From Hyalella azteca (taxonomy: Eukaryota; Arthropoda; Malacostraca; Amphipoda; Hyalellidae): a stretch of DNA of 64,000 nucleotides. Where the stretch lies: positions 1-64,000 of the forward strand of contig NW_025947397.1 of assembly GCF_000764305.2 (NCBI RefSeq). The letters run 5' to 3'. This document shows positions 44,375 through 56,904 of the stretch, in pieces. The position numbers and the translations under genes were made by a program. Every line of letters begins with the position of its first letter. Positions within the stretch are counted from its first letter, which is position 1. The notes beneath the pieces are model-generated. The model did not search any database. It worked only from the letters and a program-made list of their open reading frames with translations, and was not told the origin of the DNA.

Positions 44375-45989
44375 ATGCAGCATGACTGCAATGATTTAAC
44401 CTGGCTAAAATTAGCAAATTAATTGAAGTACAAGTCAGGAATTGAAAGTTCAAGAAAAGGTTTGAAAAAATATTGAATTTTCAATAACTAAATGTCATAG
44501 GATTTTTCAAATGATAAGCTAATATTTGGATGAGGAACGTTTGCTTGGAAACATCGGTCTATGCTATAGTCAGTCCTCAAATAATATGAAAGAAAATGAG
44601 TATTTGGATGACTCATACATAAAGATCAATGTTTAGCCGTTTAATGATAAAAATTTGAGAAAAGTAAGCCGCAAGTAGCATCCAGCGCAATTTTATCGTT
44701 CTTTATGCGTATTACGTACTAGAGATTATACACCGATGTGTAGCTATGATGATAATCATGACTGGAGGCCTGGCTAGAATTGGAAGACAGTGTTGTAATG
44801 TGATGTGTACACCTGGCTTAAACGTAGGACCGTAAGCTTAGGACCTATCTACTGATGCTGTGAATCTGTCTTGAGGCTACGAAGGAAACACGTTTTAGGG
44901 CTTGCAACGTACGCCTGGAAACTACTTCGTTGTTATGAGTCATAGACTTGGCCACGCTTATATCAAAGTGAAAGTTCTTATCATTGATTGTATTGCCTGT
45001 GCGAAACTCTGATAAAGTGCGTGAACACTCTAACCAATTTTTAATTTGCTAGAGACAGGAAGCACTAGTGCAATAGTGCAAGACTAAATAGCGTGAAACT
45101 TTCTTATTATTTGCTGGGAACGATATTGCTAAACAAATAATAAAGTTTTTGGTAAACAAATAATAAAAATTTTGGAAGGAACGGCATGTCACGTTTATAT
45201 TCCGTGCATATTATTGTAAACGTGAGTTAATTATCCTATTTAATTACAAAAATCTGTGGTGCTTAACTGAAGGACGCTATTGCCGGGATGCGCGTTTGTT
45301 AACTACCCCTGTGCATGCGTTAAGCCCCTTTGTCTACGGGCACATGAACCGTTGCCAACTCTATTCCTACCAAGATGCCTGGTACCGAGACTTACCATCA
45401 GCATACATGTCTATACTTTGGTCAGACCAGTAATCTTCATAAATTTTTCACTCAGAAAAATGTAATATACAATAGCTAGGGATTCAGTTATATTAGAAGT
45501 TATGAAACATATGCCGCATTATACAGGGTCCGCCATATTTATGGCAACGGATGTTTGCTATATAAAAATAAATTGGTTTCTAGGAGACTTTTCTTTTACT
45601 GTATAATGAAGCTAAATATCATCTATTAACTCATCTACATATTTTATATAGCAAAAGTCTAAGGTGTCTAAATTTACTATTACTTATGGCAGTAGATAGA
45701 AATGCAATTGTATCCCTTCATGAAAAGGGCGAGAGGAATTCAGTCATTGCAAAAAAGCTCCAAATTCGTCGTAAAACTGTGTGGAAGGCGGTAAAAAAAT
45801 TCAAGGAAACTGGTAAAACATGCAATCGACCTGGTCAAGGAAGGAAACTAGTTGTCCGAACAAAACAATTGGCAAGAATACGAGGGAGAAGTTGAGGAGA
45901 AACCCTATATAGTCGCTCAGCCGCAAAATTGGCTGCAGAAGCAGGAGTCAGTCAGGCATCAATGCGTAGAGTCCTCAAAGATGACCTCA
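44375..45989. repeat. 1.6-kb block C, copy 2
   Basis: Matches 27391-29003; the offset changes only by a few bases over 1.6 kb. Confidence 0.9.
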
Positions 45990-46800
45990 GAACCTCCCCT
46001 TACAAGATGCAAACAAGGCATGAACTAACAGATCGTCATGAACGAATGAGGCTCGAAAGATGCCAGAACATTATGGATCTCATTTAGGATGGCACGCTGC
46101 CCAACTTGGTGCTCAGTGACGAGAAAAAATTTGACATTGAACAAAGCGTTAACCGTCAAAATGTCAGAATTTGGAGTCGGGACGGATCTGTGGCAACCAG
46201 AACAGCAACACGACGTCAAAATCCATGTCCGTGATGGTTTGGGCCGCGGTAACCTCCACTGGGAGGTCCCCACTCGTTTTTGTCCACTCAGGAGTGAAAT
46301 AAGTCAGCGAAACATTTAGGATATTTTGGATGCTGTTTGTTACCTTGGGCCCGTAAACACTTCAAGGGCTCACCATGGAGTTTTACCCATCACATGGCTC
46401 AAACATGACTCAAAACTGTATTCATGGTCACATCCGAGCGTTCATTAGCAAAAATGAATGGCCCTCAAGAAGCCCTGATTTTAATCCTCTCGACTTTTCT
46501 GTGTGGGCTATTTTAGAGAGTAAGGTCTGCGGAACACCTCATGATTCATTGGATAGTTTGAAGTTTAAATTGACACGAGAATGGGACTTGATCCCTCAGG
46601 AAATGCTGCGTGTCTCCTGTGAAGCTTTCCTGCGAAAATTGGAGGCCGTCATTAAAAATAAGGGTGGTCATATTGAATAAATATGTCTGAGAATTGTTTA
46701 GGTAATTCTTGGCTACTAGCTCATCCAATAAAAAAACAATGCACCTGTTTGTTTCATTGAGAAATAACAAAAAACATGCGTTGCCATATGGCGGAACCTG
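45524..46800 (+). mobile_element. Complete Tc1/mariner element, inactive (1,277 bp)
   Basis: Flanked by TA on both sides (45522-45523 and 46801-46802). The inverted ends are cagggtccgccatatttatg and, read inward from the right, caggttccgccatatggcaa. The transposase frame starts at 45686 with a helix-turn-helix N-terminus (AKKLQIRRKTVWKAVKKFKE) and stops at 45895. Later fragments show MVWAAV and NPLDFSVWAILESKV, then end at 46680 with the usual short 3' UTR. Several frameshifts and stops make it non-functional. Confidence 0.93.
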
Positions 46801-46802
46801 TA

Positions 46803-47937
46803 TGTTATCCTAAAATATGTTCCAAAAAGTTCCAGAATCAACTTCTTTCTCTAAAGCAACTATAACACTAAAATGAGACCAGGTAAATTCCCTATTAATA
46901 TTCAAAAATTAATGATGCACTCCATAGTTTGACGGGATTACATTGCGACACGAGTGGGATAAGAGTATCGTTCACAAGGTCCTCCCTATACCTGAACGAC
47001 TCATTTTACCGAGTCGGAGCTTTGCCGTAATTTTACCTATTAATCATAAAATCATTGGACGTCCGATTACGTGACCAAATCAAACGGGCAGCATTGTGTA
47101 AATCAATTTACGGCTTTTCATTGTCTGATATCCTTACAAAATACCACAACAACGTATGGCCTGACAGAAACGACAGTGAAAGGTTTCTGAAATTTATCCA
47201 CTTGGTTCCAGGTTAAAGAAATTCTAAATATACTCATTTACGTATGATGTTTATAGTCTCTGAAACATATAGATAGATTAGATGGTGAAGGTCTTTGAAA
47301 TGAATTCACTTACGTTGGACGATGAAGTTCTTTTAAATGTATCCACATACGCATACGCTACATGATGAAGATCTTTTACATTTATTTCTCCTCAGTACCT
47401 CTTTCCATCTCACTGAATACGCAATCGTGTCGATTTGTGGATTAAATTTGCACGTAAGTGCAGAGGCAAAAATTAAAATTTGTTCAGTTAGTCAATGAGT
47501 TCATTAAAAGCCCACTGAAGGACGTACGAATAATCTGACGTTAAAGTGAAGTCTTTTCATCCGCCACGTTCAAAGTGCACCGACCACGATTGTTTGCATG
47601 GTCGGGTATTCGATTGATCGATTCGTGTCGATGTAAACTGAACATAAAGTTCCTGCTGATTTTTGAAGGAAGAGGGGTTGAAGAATAATATTCTTCAATA
47701 TAAATTTATAATAAGAAAATTATGAAAGCTGGAGCTAAAAATGGATATAAAACAATTGCGAAATGAGAAATGAACGGAAAACTTTTCCGGTATTAATAGA
47801 CTTGAATTATTAGTTCACTCTAAAGTTATAAATACATAAATCATCCAAATATACATCTGTACGTCGCAAATTTAGGCCGAAATTCTGTTCGTAGCTTGTA
47901 TTAAAAGGTCTACCATCTTAATATCAGCTGCACTCAC
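46803..47937. other. No feature recognised
   Basis: AT-rich. No long frame, no repeat partner noticed. Confidence 0.4.
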
Positions 47938-48122
47938 GTGGGACTGATGCCACCTGGCGGCCGAGGGAATTCGTACAGGATGTAGTTCGTCTTGTACGAG
48001 TTGAGTCTGAACACGTTCGTCATCGGTACCTTCACGGCGCCCGGTACCGAAGCGTCCACCACCAGACGGCACTGCGGTAGCAATGGGGGAAGCAACTTGG
48101 AGAGCGACATTATGATTCGTGT
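47938..48122 (-). CDS. Isolated exon of an unidentified gene
   Basis: Acceptor CATTTGCAG precedes 48122 and a strong donor GTGAGTG follows 47938. The frame, open throughout, gives SLSKLLPPLLPQCRLVVDAS, VPGAVKVPMTNVFRLNSYKT and NYILYEFPRPPGGISP. GC content and codon use resemble the GCPII exons rather than the flanks. I do not recognise the protein. If ATG at 48110-48108 is a start, it could be a first coding exon; no partner exon was found. Confidence 0.6.
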
Positions 48123-48485
48123 CTGCAAATGTTCGTGATCAATGGAAATGAGTCGTGCCAACTCAGCATTATTTGTTTTGAGCCTGATAAGCAGAATATT
48201 CAATTAACACACCTAGAAAAATGGACAAAACACATAGCGACAGATACCCCAAATTTCCACCATAACATTCCCGTCATAAGATTTTTTCATCAGATATTTT
48301 TAATTCATTTCGTTTTCATTAAAATAAAAAACGTAACTTTTTGGCAAATGCACAGCCCACGAATCTTTCAATTCTGAACGGATTTGCCTGAAATTCCTAG
48401 CATGGAAATAAATAGCAATACGCCGCGCTCGGAGTTATTACATATTTTTAGGCCCCTTCTGTTATGATTAAATTCTGATATGATT

Positions 48486-48720
48486 CAATTAAATGTTATG
48501 AATCGGCCTGTTGCCGATTCATAACATAGCAGAACATTCACAGCTTATTGCGGTCTCGAACTCACAACTACTGCTCCAATTCTGTTTGGTTAACCCCTCG
48601 GCCTCCTTGCCGATTCTGACCAGAAACTGGCGCACAGAGCTGAGATCGAACCCGCGCCTCTCTGCGCCAATCTTGGTACTCTGAACTTTAACCACTGGCC
48701 CACCCTGCTCTGTTGATCTC
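48486..48720 (-). mobile_element. Dimeric tRNA-derived SINE
   Basis: On the minus strand two tRNA-like units lie in series. Unit 1 has an A box in GGGCCAGTGGTTAAAG and a B box in GGGTTCGATCTC, with CAGAGC and GCTCTG able to pair as an acceptor-like stem. Unit 2 has GGCCGAGGGGTTAACC and GAGTTCGAGACC with a pairable T stem (TTGTG/CGCAA). The tail contains gaatcggcaacaggcc, also found in the 3' UTR of the local CR1-like LINEs. It then folds into a perfect 13-bp hairpin (48495-48525). Not a functional tRNA. Confidence 0.75.
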
Positions 48721-49282
48721 ACTGAAAGAAGTGCTCATAGAAGCTGTGGGATTGAAACGTACGATCTCAATACGTATTCCACATCTGAACCTACTTGATT
48801 ACCAAGAAAGTGGTTTCGAAAGGGTTTCATAGAACATTAAACTAAATGAATTACTGTCGTCCAGCAATCAAAAGTTGCGAAACAGCGATTCAGAATCACT
48901 TTCGAAACGGCCTCAAATTTTGACCAAGCAGCCTACGTTGATTAACTAATGCAGCCAACAGCAAGAAATATCGTATTTCTCACTGCATCAGCTAGGGTCC
49001 CACTGGAATCCTCCACAGGCATCGTGTTGACTGCAACGAGCCGCACACGCCACCTGCGACGCCACACCCGCCTCTTGCACACTCCAGACTTCATAAAATG
49101 TATTGATCACCAGACCGAAGAGGGCAAGTCCACCGGTGGACATCCTGCGGCCTATACTTTCAAAACAAGTTAAGAGATCGTAAGTTCATCAGCCAATCAT
49201 TGACGGCCTTTCAAGCAAAATCCACCAATTCACTAAAGTAAGAGAAGTTAAAGTGATGTGTGGATTTTAATCAGGCCTAGAA

Positions 49283-49320
49283 CTGTCTCTTATACACATC
49301 TAGATGTGTATAAGAGACAG
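49283..49320. other. Nextera mate-pair junction adapter (assembly artefact)
   Basis: ctgtctcttatacacatct plus agatgtgtataagagacag, 38 bp. The 55 bp before it match 61,214-61,268, where the sequence continues differently. The two sides were therefore joined in the library, not in the genome. Confidence 0.97.
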
Positions 49321-49576
49321 ACAAGTATGAACGCGTTCAAGAACAGACTAGATAAAGCTATGGAAAAATATATGTTCAGATTTGAAATGCCTAGCTCCTT
49401 ATCGAACCCGGTGGAAGTCTAGTAGCTTCTTCAAACTATCGCCAGTCATGAAAAGATCCGGTCAAATGACACGAGTTTAGATCTATGAACAAGGCACGAA
49501 ATGGAAAAGAATCGGCGACAGGCCACATCAGGCCTACACTTCAGAGCCGACATCACTATGTTATGTTATGTTATGT
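49321..49576 (+). mobile_element. CR1-like LINE 3' end
   Basis: Starts in the last codons of the RT ORF (MNAFKNRLDKAM-type), continues through the 3' UTR with gaatcggcgacaggccacat and ends in a short ATGTT pentamer tail. Truncated by the adapter at 49320. Confidence 0.85.
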
Positions 49577-49825
49577 AATTGCAATCTTTTCGCCATTATT
49601 TAGTAATATTATAAGGTGGATCTTCAATAATATTATTAGGTCGAATTAATTAATAGACGGGAATTCAACTGGTACATTACATGTTGGAAAATTTAAGCAT
49701 TATGTAAATGAAATGTTGTTTGATATTTCGTGAATTACTGTCGGCTGGTCGTATAATTGAATTGCCTGTTGGCAAGGCTCCAGGTCTCCATTTTTTACAT
49801 CTTAGTGGTGACCACAATGTAGTAT

Positions 49826-50330
49826 ACAAGTAGATTCATGGTTTATACAAGGTCCCAGAAGGATTACCAGAATTTGAAACAAGAACCAACACCAGGGGCC
49901 ATGGTTATAAACTAAACGAACTGCGTTGCAACTTCTCCACGCGACAACATTTCTTCTCGCTTCGAGTCACCGACATGTGGAACAGCCTCTCTGATTACAT
50001 CGTTGACGCTCCAAGTTTAAACGCGATCAAGAACATACTAGATAAAGCTATGGAAAAAAATATATGTTCAGACTTGAAATATCTAGCACCATATTGAACC
50101 CGATGGAAGTCTAGTAGCTATTTTAAACTATCGTCAGTCCCGAGATGATCCGGTCAAAGGACCTGTTTTTAGATCTCTTGTATGTTATGATATGATATGA
50201 TATGATATGATATGATATGACACGACATGACATGACATGATGTGATATGATATAACATGATATTATATGATATGTTATTATAAAATACGATATGATATGA
50301 TACGATATGATATGATAGTCTGTTGACAAA
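49826..50330 (+). mobile_element. CR1-like LINE 3' end with ATGAT tail
   Basis: Encodes the damaged C-terminus (TRGHGYKLNELRC, STRQHFFSLRVTDMWNSL) and ends in about 145 bp of tatga/atgat pentamers (50178-50323). The homologous LINE part also occurs at 59,866. Confidence 0.88.
50178..50323. repeat. Pentanucleotide (ATATG) microsatellite
   Basis: About 29 imperfect ATATG-type pentamers forming the 3' tail of the LINE copy. The long minus-strand frames here are repeat artefacts. Confidence 0.95.
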
Positions 50331-50959
50331 GTGTTCCATTAAAATAATTTTTTTCAATTTGCATTAACTATCCTGTAGGATTTGAAAAAGATGTTTCCAA
50401 AGAACATTTCGCTATAGTATTACGACGGTTCGAATACACTTATACATTATTAATTATCGAGCAAAGTGAAGGTTTTGCAACGCTCATGTTATAACTGATG
50501 AACCTAAATTTGTCGGAGTAATACAGACATGTAAAAAATTTTGATATTTCATTGCGTTGATAAACTGAAGTGGGCCATTAATCCTGTAGTGCAACACAAG
50601 TAACATGGGTTACAGCAGCGGCGTCGCAGCGTTTTAGGGACATGGAGGGGAGGCTTAGCCCCATATGATTTATATTTATATTTAAGGTTATAATGTCTAG
50701 TTGTGTGGTTATTTATTCAAATTAAACTTATATTCAAGCCAAATTATACTGAATTAGTCGGAATTCTAATGTAAAAAGTTTAAATTAATGCAATAAATGA
50801 GCGTAAAATAATTTGAAGAGCTTAAGGACATTTTTAATAGGCCTAAAATGGGCCTAATACGCCGCGGTGTTACTCTTCCTTCCACTGATAGCAATGCGAA
50901 TATATCGAACTGGAACTCCTCTAGTCACACAATTAGAAAATGTCCATTTGATGGCTTGT

Positions 50960-51865
50960 ATACATTTGTGTTAAATTATGTATTGGCTACACGAGTTGTT
51001 GATAAATATTCATCAACAACTCCTTCAAATGTCAACAATTTTTGTCTCTCGCATCTGTAACATTCACATTTATCACTTATTGGTCTTAAGTCATGTCTTA
51101 CAAATGAAAGATTTCAAAAATTCAATAAATCATTTGAGCGTAATCAGCGTATCCGGACTGCGTTTCTAATGAAGTTAGCCCTAAAAATATTTTTTTAGCG
51201 CAGAGAACGAAACATTTGAACCGAAACTAAAAATTTACTCGTCAATTTTGACATGACACCAGTAATTCGATGGTTCTGTTAATTAGTAATAACAGTAGTA
51301 ATAATAGCAGCGAGCAATCAATCCTATTGTCATGGTAGCCTAAAAATATATTCATGAACGCCGTTATTTGATAGAGAAAAACAACTGACATTGTAATTCG
51401 CTAGGCATTTGTGGTCCAGGGGTAGACTATACGTGAATAATTATAACATCGATTAAATGTATAGGAGAATTCCGTATAATGTTTCCATGAGATTTAATTG
51501 GTTTTCCAGCTCATGCTTGTGTCTTTGCTGCTCGTCATGAGCGACAAATAAATATTTCAGAGCTGCACGGTGAGAAGGAGGCCTTCCCAGGGAGAATACA
51601 CCATCTTCAGACACCATATTCATCATTAGCAACAGGCCTAGAATATCATATGATGGGTGAAAACGTTGCTTGAGTGACACATTTATGGCCTTATCCATCA
51701 CGACGCATGGATCAAGTGGAAGCTTTCATGCACATGGTATTTTCTGCTGATAACAAGCATTGGTGCATTTGAATATGCTTTGGTGGTTCCCAGTCATGGT
51801 CGTTGTTGATATTTTCTTGCTTGATTTACTCGTATGTATTACCGTTTCAAGGGTTAGTCTTATAT
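50960..51865. repeat. Segmental duplication E, copy 1
   Basis: Matches about 60,485-61,495. Shared landmarks are the hairpin gagttgttgataaatattca tcaacaactc (near 50,992), the segment agtaatttcgatgg-like at 51,265, and aaggaggccttcccagggag at 51,575. Copy 2 has small insertions. Confidence 0.85.
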
Positions 51866-53066
51866 ATTTAATTTAACTTCCGCTCATATAAGTTTTTTTC
51901 TCGAAGTTCATAAATAACTTAGATTTTACCAGTAATTGTAATCGAAATTCTTGAGGTTTATTAGTGGATGTTTTTTGAGTAATTATTCCTTATGTTAACT
52001 GTGATGGAAAAGCTCACTTCATAGCGCCAAACATGTTTGCAGGCATTTGAAGTGCCTATAGCTCATTGATCAATGCTCCCAAATAATAGGCATAGCTATT
52101 GTAAAAATTAATTCAAATGAATAGCATAGTGATTGCTCAGGAAATATGTGCGGGCGGCAGCGGGCCACATGTAATCGATGGATCAGATGAATTTATTTAC
52201 ATGATTTCGAGGTAGAAATTCACTAAAAACAAATCAAAAAAATTGTTTTTCATAAAATTATTTAAATACTGCATCATATTGAGGGAAATTCTCTGGTACT
52301 ATGGATTTCTAAATTGTTAGGTCATCTTAAGACATTTCTGTTCCAAAGAACAGAGCGTTTAGTTAGTTAGTCGAGAATTTTATTTCATGCATATAAATAA
52401 TCGGAAACTTATATACGGCTCACTGTTTTTTGTAAATATGGACAGTTTTCGCATGGGAGGGAAGTAGGATTCGTCTTATTACACTTTTCTCCTGCAGAAT
52501 AATTATTTAGATTAAATTTTCAGTTTACCTACGTCATAATACGCTGCTGAGAAATGCATTCGATTTCAAACTCTAAGCCAGCGTTCAAAAATAATTCAGC
52601 CTAATTACAGGGCCGCATATAATCGATAATTCGTACCTGTGAATTACATATATAATAATTTATACTGAACACCTTATGAACAATTTACTCCATCACTCTT
52701 TTCGAAGAGTAACTAAATGAGTAATCACTTGGCACGCATGCATATGCAATGTAAGAGGTTGGATTAGACCGATTAATTCGGACCGATTGGATAGTGAAAA
52801 AATTGAAAGGAGGCAATATTCACAATGCTGGGTGCGATATGTATGAGTGAAATTGATACAGTAGTTTTATACTTTTTCTACTCTCAGCTGAATTGATTTG
52901 CTGAATTCCATATATGGGTGAATTGACATATTTGTACAAACATAAAAAAAATCCCATGTAGTAGTTATAATTTTCAGCAACTTCTAATGGATATTTAACT
53001 AATGATTCTCTTAAGTAGATATTGATTAGCAGAATTCATGCCATATTTCACATCATCAAGGTCTAC
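51866..53066. repeat. Repeat family R, unit 1
   Basis: About 1.2 kb. Shared landmarks in order: tatatatttaatttaacttc; gatagctcattgatyac; aaattgttaggtcatc; gagcgtttagttagttagtc; the tacgctgct/aagccagcgttcaaa pair; gaggttggattagaccga; cttctaatggatattta; cacatcatcaaggtctacg. No coding potential is established. Confidence 0.85.
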
Positions 53067-53089
53067 GGCTTAGTTACCGCACATCATCG

Positions 53090-55860
53090 AGGTTTAGTAT
53101 AGTTACCGTTCAAATAAGTTTTTTGGAGTTCCTAGAAAATTTAGATTCTACGGCAATATCTAATCAAATTCATGGTTATGAGTTGTGGACTTTTTCGTGA
53201 GTAAATATTTCGTATGGTGGCTGTGATGAGATTGTTCACGTGATAGCGACACACATATTAGTGAGCATTTGATAGCTCATTGATTACTGCTCTCATATGA
53301 AGGGCATAACCGTTACAGAAATTATTTCACATAAATGTCAGTGCGTGTTAGAGATACATGTGCAGGTGACTTGACGTGGTGGATGGATTAAATTTCGAAT
53401 TCATTTAGACGATTTCTAGGTAGAAATTCACTATAAATATATCCAAAATTAAGTTTTTCGTTAAATAATTTAAATACTACACCATATTGAGGGAAATTCT
53501 GTGAGAAATTCCTCATTTCCCACCGTTAATTAGTATATATGCTAGGGTTTGTTTATAAGATCTATTATTAACCGAATTATCATACTTCTAGAATCCGATT
53601 CTCTAACTTCAGCCGAAGAATAAGTATTCCCAGTAGTCTAAATCAGGGGTTCTGCCGCGGATCTCAGGGTCCTCATCAGCATCAGTTATCGATTGTCTCA
53701 CATTATACGTGCCGCCGGTGACTAAATCTGTGTTAAATCAAATCCAATTCAAAGTGTTAAATCCAATCTAGATTCAAAAGATTAATATTTCTGCAGTTAT
53801 CATTGCCAATTGCCAGTTCTATCAGCCATTCAACGGATTGTCAACTTACCTGCATCAACGTTCAAGTATCTACCATCTTCCTTTAAACCTGTTTCTCTAT
53901 CCCTTGGTTTGTATGAATGTCGTTTGAATTTCGTTTTATTTATTTCTTTTGCTCTATTAAATTCATTTATTCAATCTGTTGGGAAGTTGGACTTAGTTTA
54001 AGTGTTACAATTCAAATTAATTCATATTCAATCTTTCATGTTATAAATTCATGATTTATTCAAATCAACCTATTCAAACTTTTTTAGCAGTCTTTGCTCA
54101 AAAAGGGAGTTTCGTTGTGACGTCACATGCAAAGATCACTAGTTAAATCTTAGTTTTAAGTCTTTACCTAAAATTTCTCAAGCATCAAAACCTTCTACTG
54201 TTCTAGCTATTTTTCTCGTCCAACTTCCCACCCCTTAACTGATTTCCGCTATTTTCCTGTATTATTCGACCTTCAAAAAGTGATCACCACACTGGGCATT
54301 TAAACCTCAGGTTTGTTTTTTTCTGTACAAATAAATTCACATTTTTTATGATTTATTTTGGCTATAATTTGCTACCTCGTAATTTTCGCAAGATTTATAA
54401 TTCGAATTCATTTCTTTACAGTACACCTTAATCCGATCCCGAGACTGGCTGGCCTTAATTTTTTTGTACGTCACGCATTCATCACCACTTTCTTTCATCG
54501 AGTGACCAACCAGCCATCTTCACCTTCACGTTCCCATATACTGAAGATTGCACTTTTGGATTCGGTGCTCATTGACTGAATATTTTCGCCATTATTATGA
54601 AGACGAATCATTCGAACTCAAAGTCAAGATTTTGTTTGATAAATTAAAATAAAAGCTTCCTTGATTATATCTTTACTTTGACACCCTTTCGATTGTGTGA
54701 ATACCTCACAACTCTTCAGTATTATGGATTTCCAAATTGTTAGGTCATTCAAATGGACTTATTTCTGTTCCAAATGAACGGAACGTTTGATTAGTTAGTC
54801 GAGAATTTAATTAAATGCAAGTAAATAATTAAAAACATACATACGGTTTACTGTTTTATATAATTTGGGCTCTTTTCACATGAAAGTGGAGTAGGATTCG
54901 TGTTACAGCTCTATTTCTTACAAAATTGGTATTATAATAACTCTCATTTCACTACTTTAGCCTTCACCAACAATACGCTGCTCCGAGAAGCTATCAGTTG
55001 CAATCTTTTCGCCATTATTCAATACTATTATAAGTTGGAAATTTAAAACCTTACGATAGATGATTTGTCTCATAAACAAAATTACTGAGCACCTAAGTAT
55101 AAACTACTATAATTTTTTATTTAGAGGAGTAACTATGTTATCCTCTGGCACGAATACACCTGCAATGTAAGAGGTTGGACTAGAACGATTCGATCGTATC
55201 AAGTGGATAGTGAAAAAAATTAAAGGGAGGAAATAGTCACAATGATGTGGGCGAAATTTATTGGTGAATAACGAGGGAATATCCCTCGATAATGTATGGG
55301 TGAAATAGGCACAGAAGTGCAATAATTTTTCAAATCGTAGCCGAAATAATTTTTTGGATCTGATATAGGAAATTGATATCATGTATTAATTTGAACGCCC
55401 ATGGAAAAAATCCCGTTAAGTAGTTATATTTTTAACCAACTTCTAATGGATATTTAACGAATGATTCAATTGAGTAGACATTGATTAGCAAGAAACATGC
55501 CGGATTTCACATCATCAAGGTCTACGTCTATATGAATTGTTTTTTTTTTTTTCGTTAAACCTCTTCAGGCTCAAAATTTTCCACAGTTCAGCAACGGACT
55601 TTAAAACGTGCCAATGAATGGGAATAATGGTGGTGGTGTCTTACGAAAATTGTTTTATGAATATTAGAAGCGTTTGCTAAGCATATTAAACATTCATCAA
55701 CATTTGCTCCTAGAAACCGTTTTTACTAGTTAAGTAAGGCGTGAATTATATAGTAAATTAAGCTCAATGCGCGGATTGCCGATTAGCAATGAACTACCAG
55801 GCAGTCGACAACCTCAATGACTGGCTTGTCAACGGCGCTCTGCCATTGATATGACTTCTT
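53090..55860. repeat. Repeat family R, unit 2, split by an insertion
   Basis: First part 53090-53499, second part 54711-55860. Without the 53500-54710 insertion the order of landmarks equals that of the other units. The tail after 55540 (cttcaggctcaaaattttc, then ccaatgaatgggaataatgg) is shared with unit 4. Confidence 0.85.
53500..54710. mobile_element. 1.2-kb solo-LTR-like insertion
   Basis: Starts TGTGAG and ends CTCACA, exact inverted hexamers with TG...CA ends. The flanks fit a 4-bp target duplication attc/actc with one mismatch, judged against the uninterrupted copies (gggaaattcttcagtaat at ~61.86 kb). An AATAAA-type signal lies near 54648. There is no long frame, and no second copy in the window to prove it is an LTR. 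Confidence 0.7.
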
Positions 55861-56904
55861 CTATTACCCTGTTCGCCGAATTGCTGGGAAATTTATGCAA
55901 TAAGTAAAGAAAGCAGTATAGAAGTTGGTGTATCGTCAGCTGCTCATGTAATTGACTTGCAGGTTGCGAAAGTTGCAGGTCTCCATTATTGACGTCTTCG
56001 TGAGGACCTCATTGAAGTATACAATTATACTCCAATACGGTTTTTTTCTTGTGTGTACAAATATTTGACGCAAGGTTCTCATAAATAGAGTGTGCTAAAA
56101 TCAATCCGGAAAACGGATCGCATTACTGAGACCATTTCGCATTTAACATCAGTTGACATACATACATTGTATGCATTGTCTTCTTGTAATTTCTTTCAAT
56201 TTTTACTTGGTACACGAATTAGTAAGAAACAAAGCGGTCTAGTCCCACCTCAAGCAGCGCCACGTGCCATGTGTTAGCTTGTGCAGTTACCCCTCGAAAA
56301 ATGTCATTGAACGAGACACATTATGATATTTTCAGTTTCTATTCACTCATTTCTATTCGTCTTACATTTATTAGAGTTAAAAAATTTGTAAAAAAGTTAT
56401 AATTCATATTTGAGAACGTTGGAGAAGAGAAGGTATGAAGTTGCACCTCTGTCGCGTACCTCTGTCATGTCTCTTTGACGAGGATCGTAATTGGCGCCGC
56501 TGATTAGTCGAAGGTGGCCGAAATATTCGAGGAATTTTCATAGAGTAAACCTGATGAGATCAACATTTGACTATAGCGAAGAATTGTAACTCTAAGTCCT
56601 ATGTTACTTTCATAGGAAAACTACCAAAATCATGTAATTGTCCTATTTTAAATCTGATTATCATTTTCTGTTGATGCCTTCCTCGTTTTACTGTTGTGTC
56701 GGTTGCTTCATTGCAAATATCAAGAAATGTAATAAATAGTAATATATCAGCGACATCGTGTGTGACTTTTTCAAAAATTGTTGACTCGAACGCGAATTCC
56801 AATATACGTATCAATCAGGATGCAACCTAAAATTAGTACAATTTAAAAATTTTCGAAATGCTTTTCCCATCACCAATGCACAGGGATTTTGCGGCTATAT
56901 TCGT

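Noticed and set aside
48541..48720. Functional tRNA genes
   Set aside because: Two A/B-box pairs are visible but the cloverleafs are incomplete and a LINE-type tail follows; read as a SINE.
50123..50357. Frames rich in SYHIISYHI
   Set aside because: ATATG microsatellite of a LINE tail; the same at 60,246-60,449.
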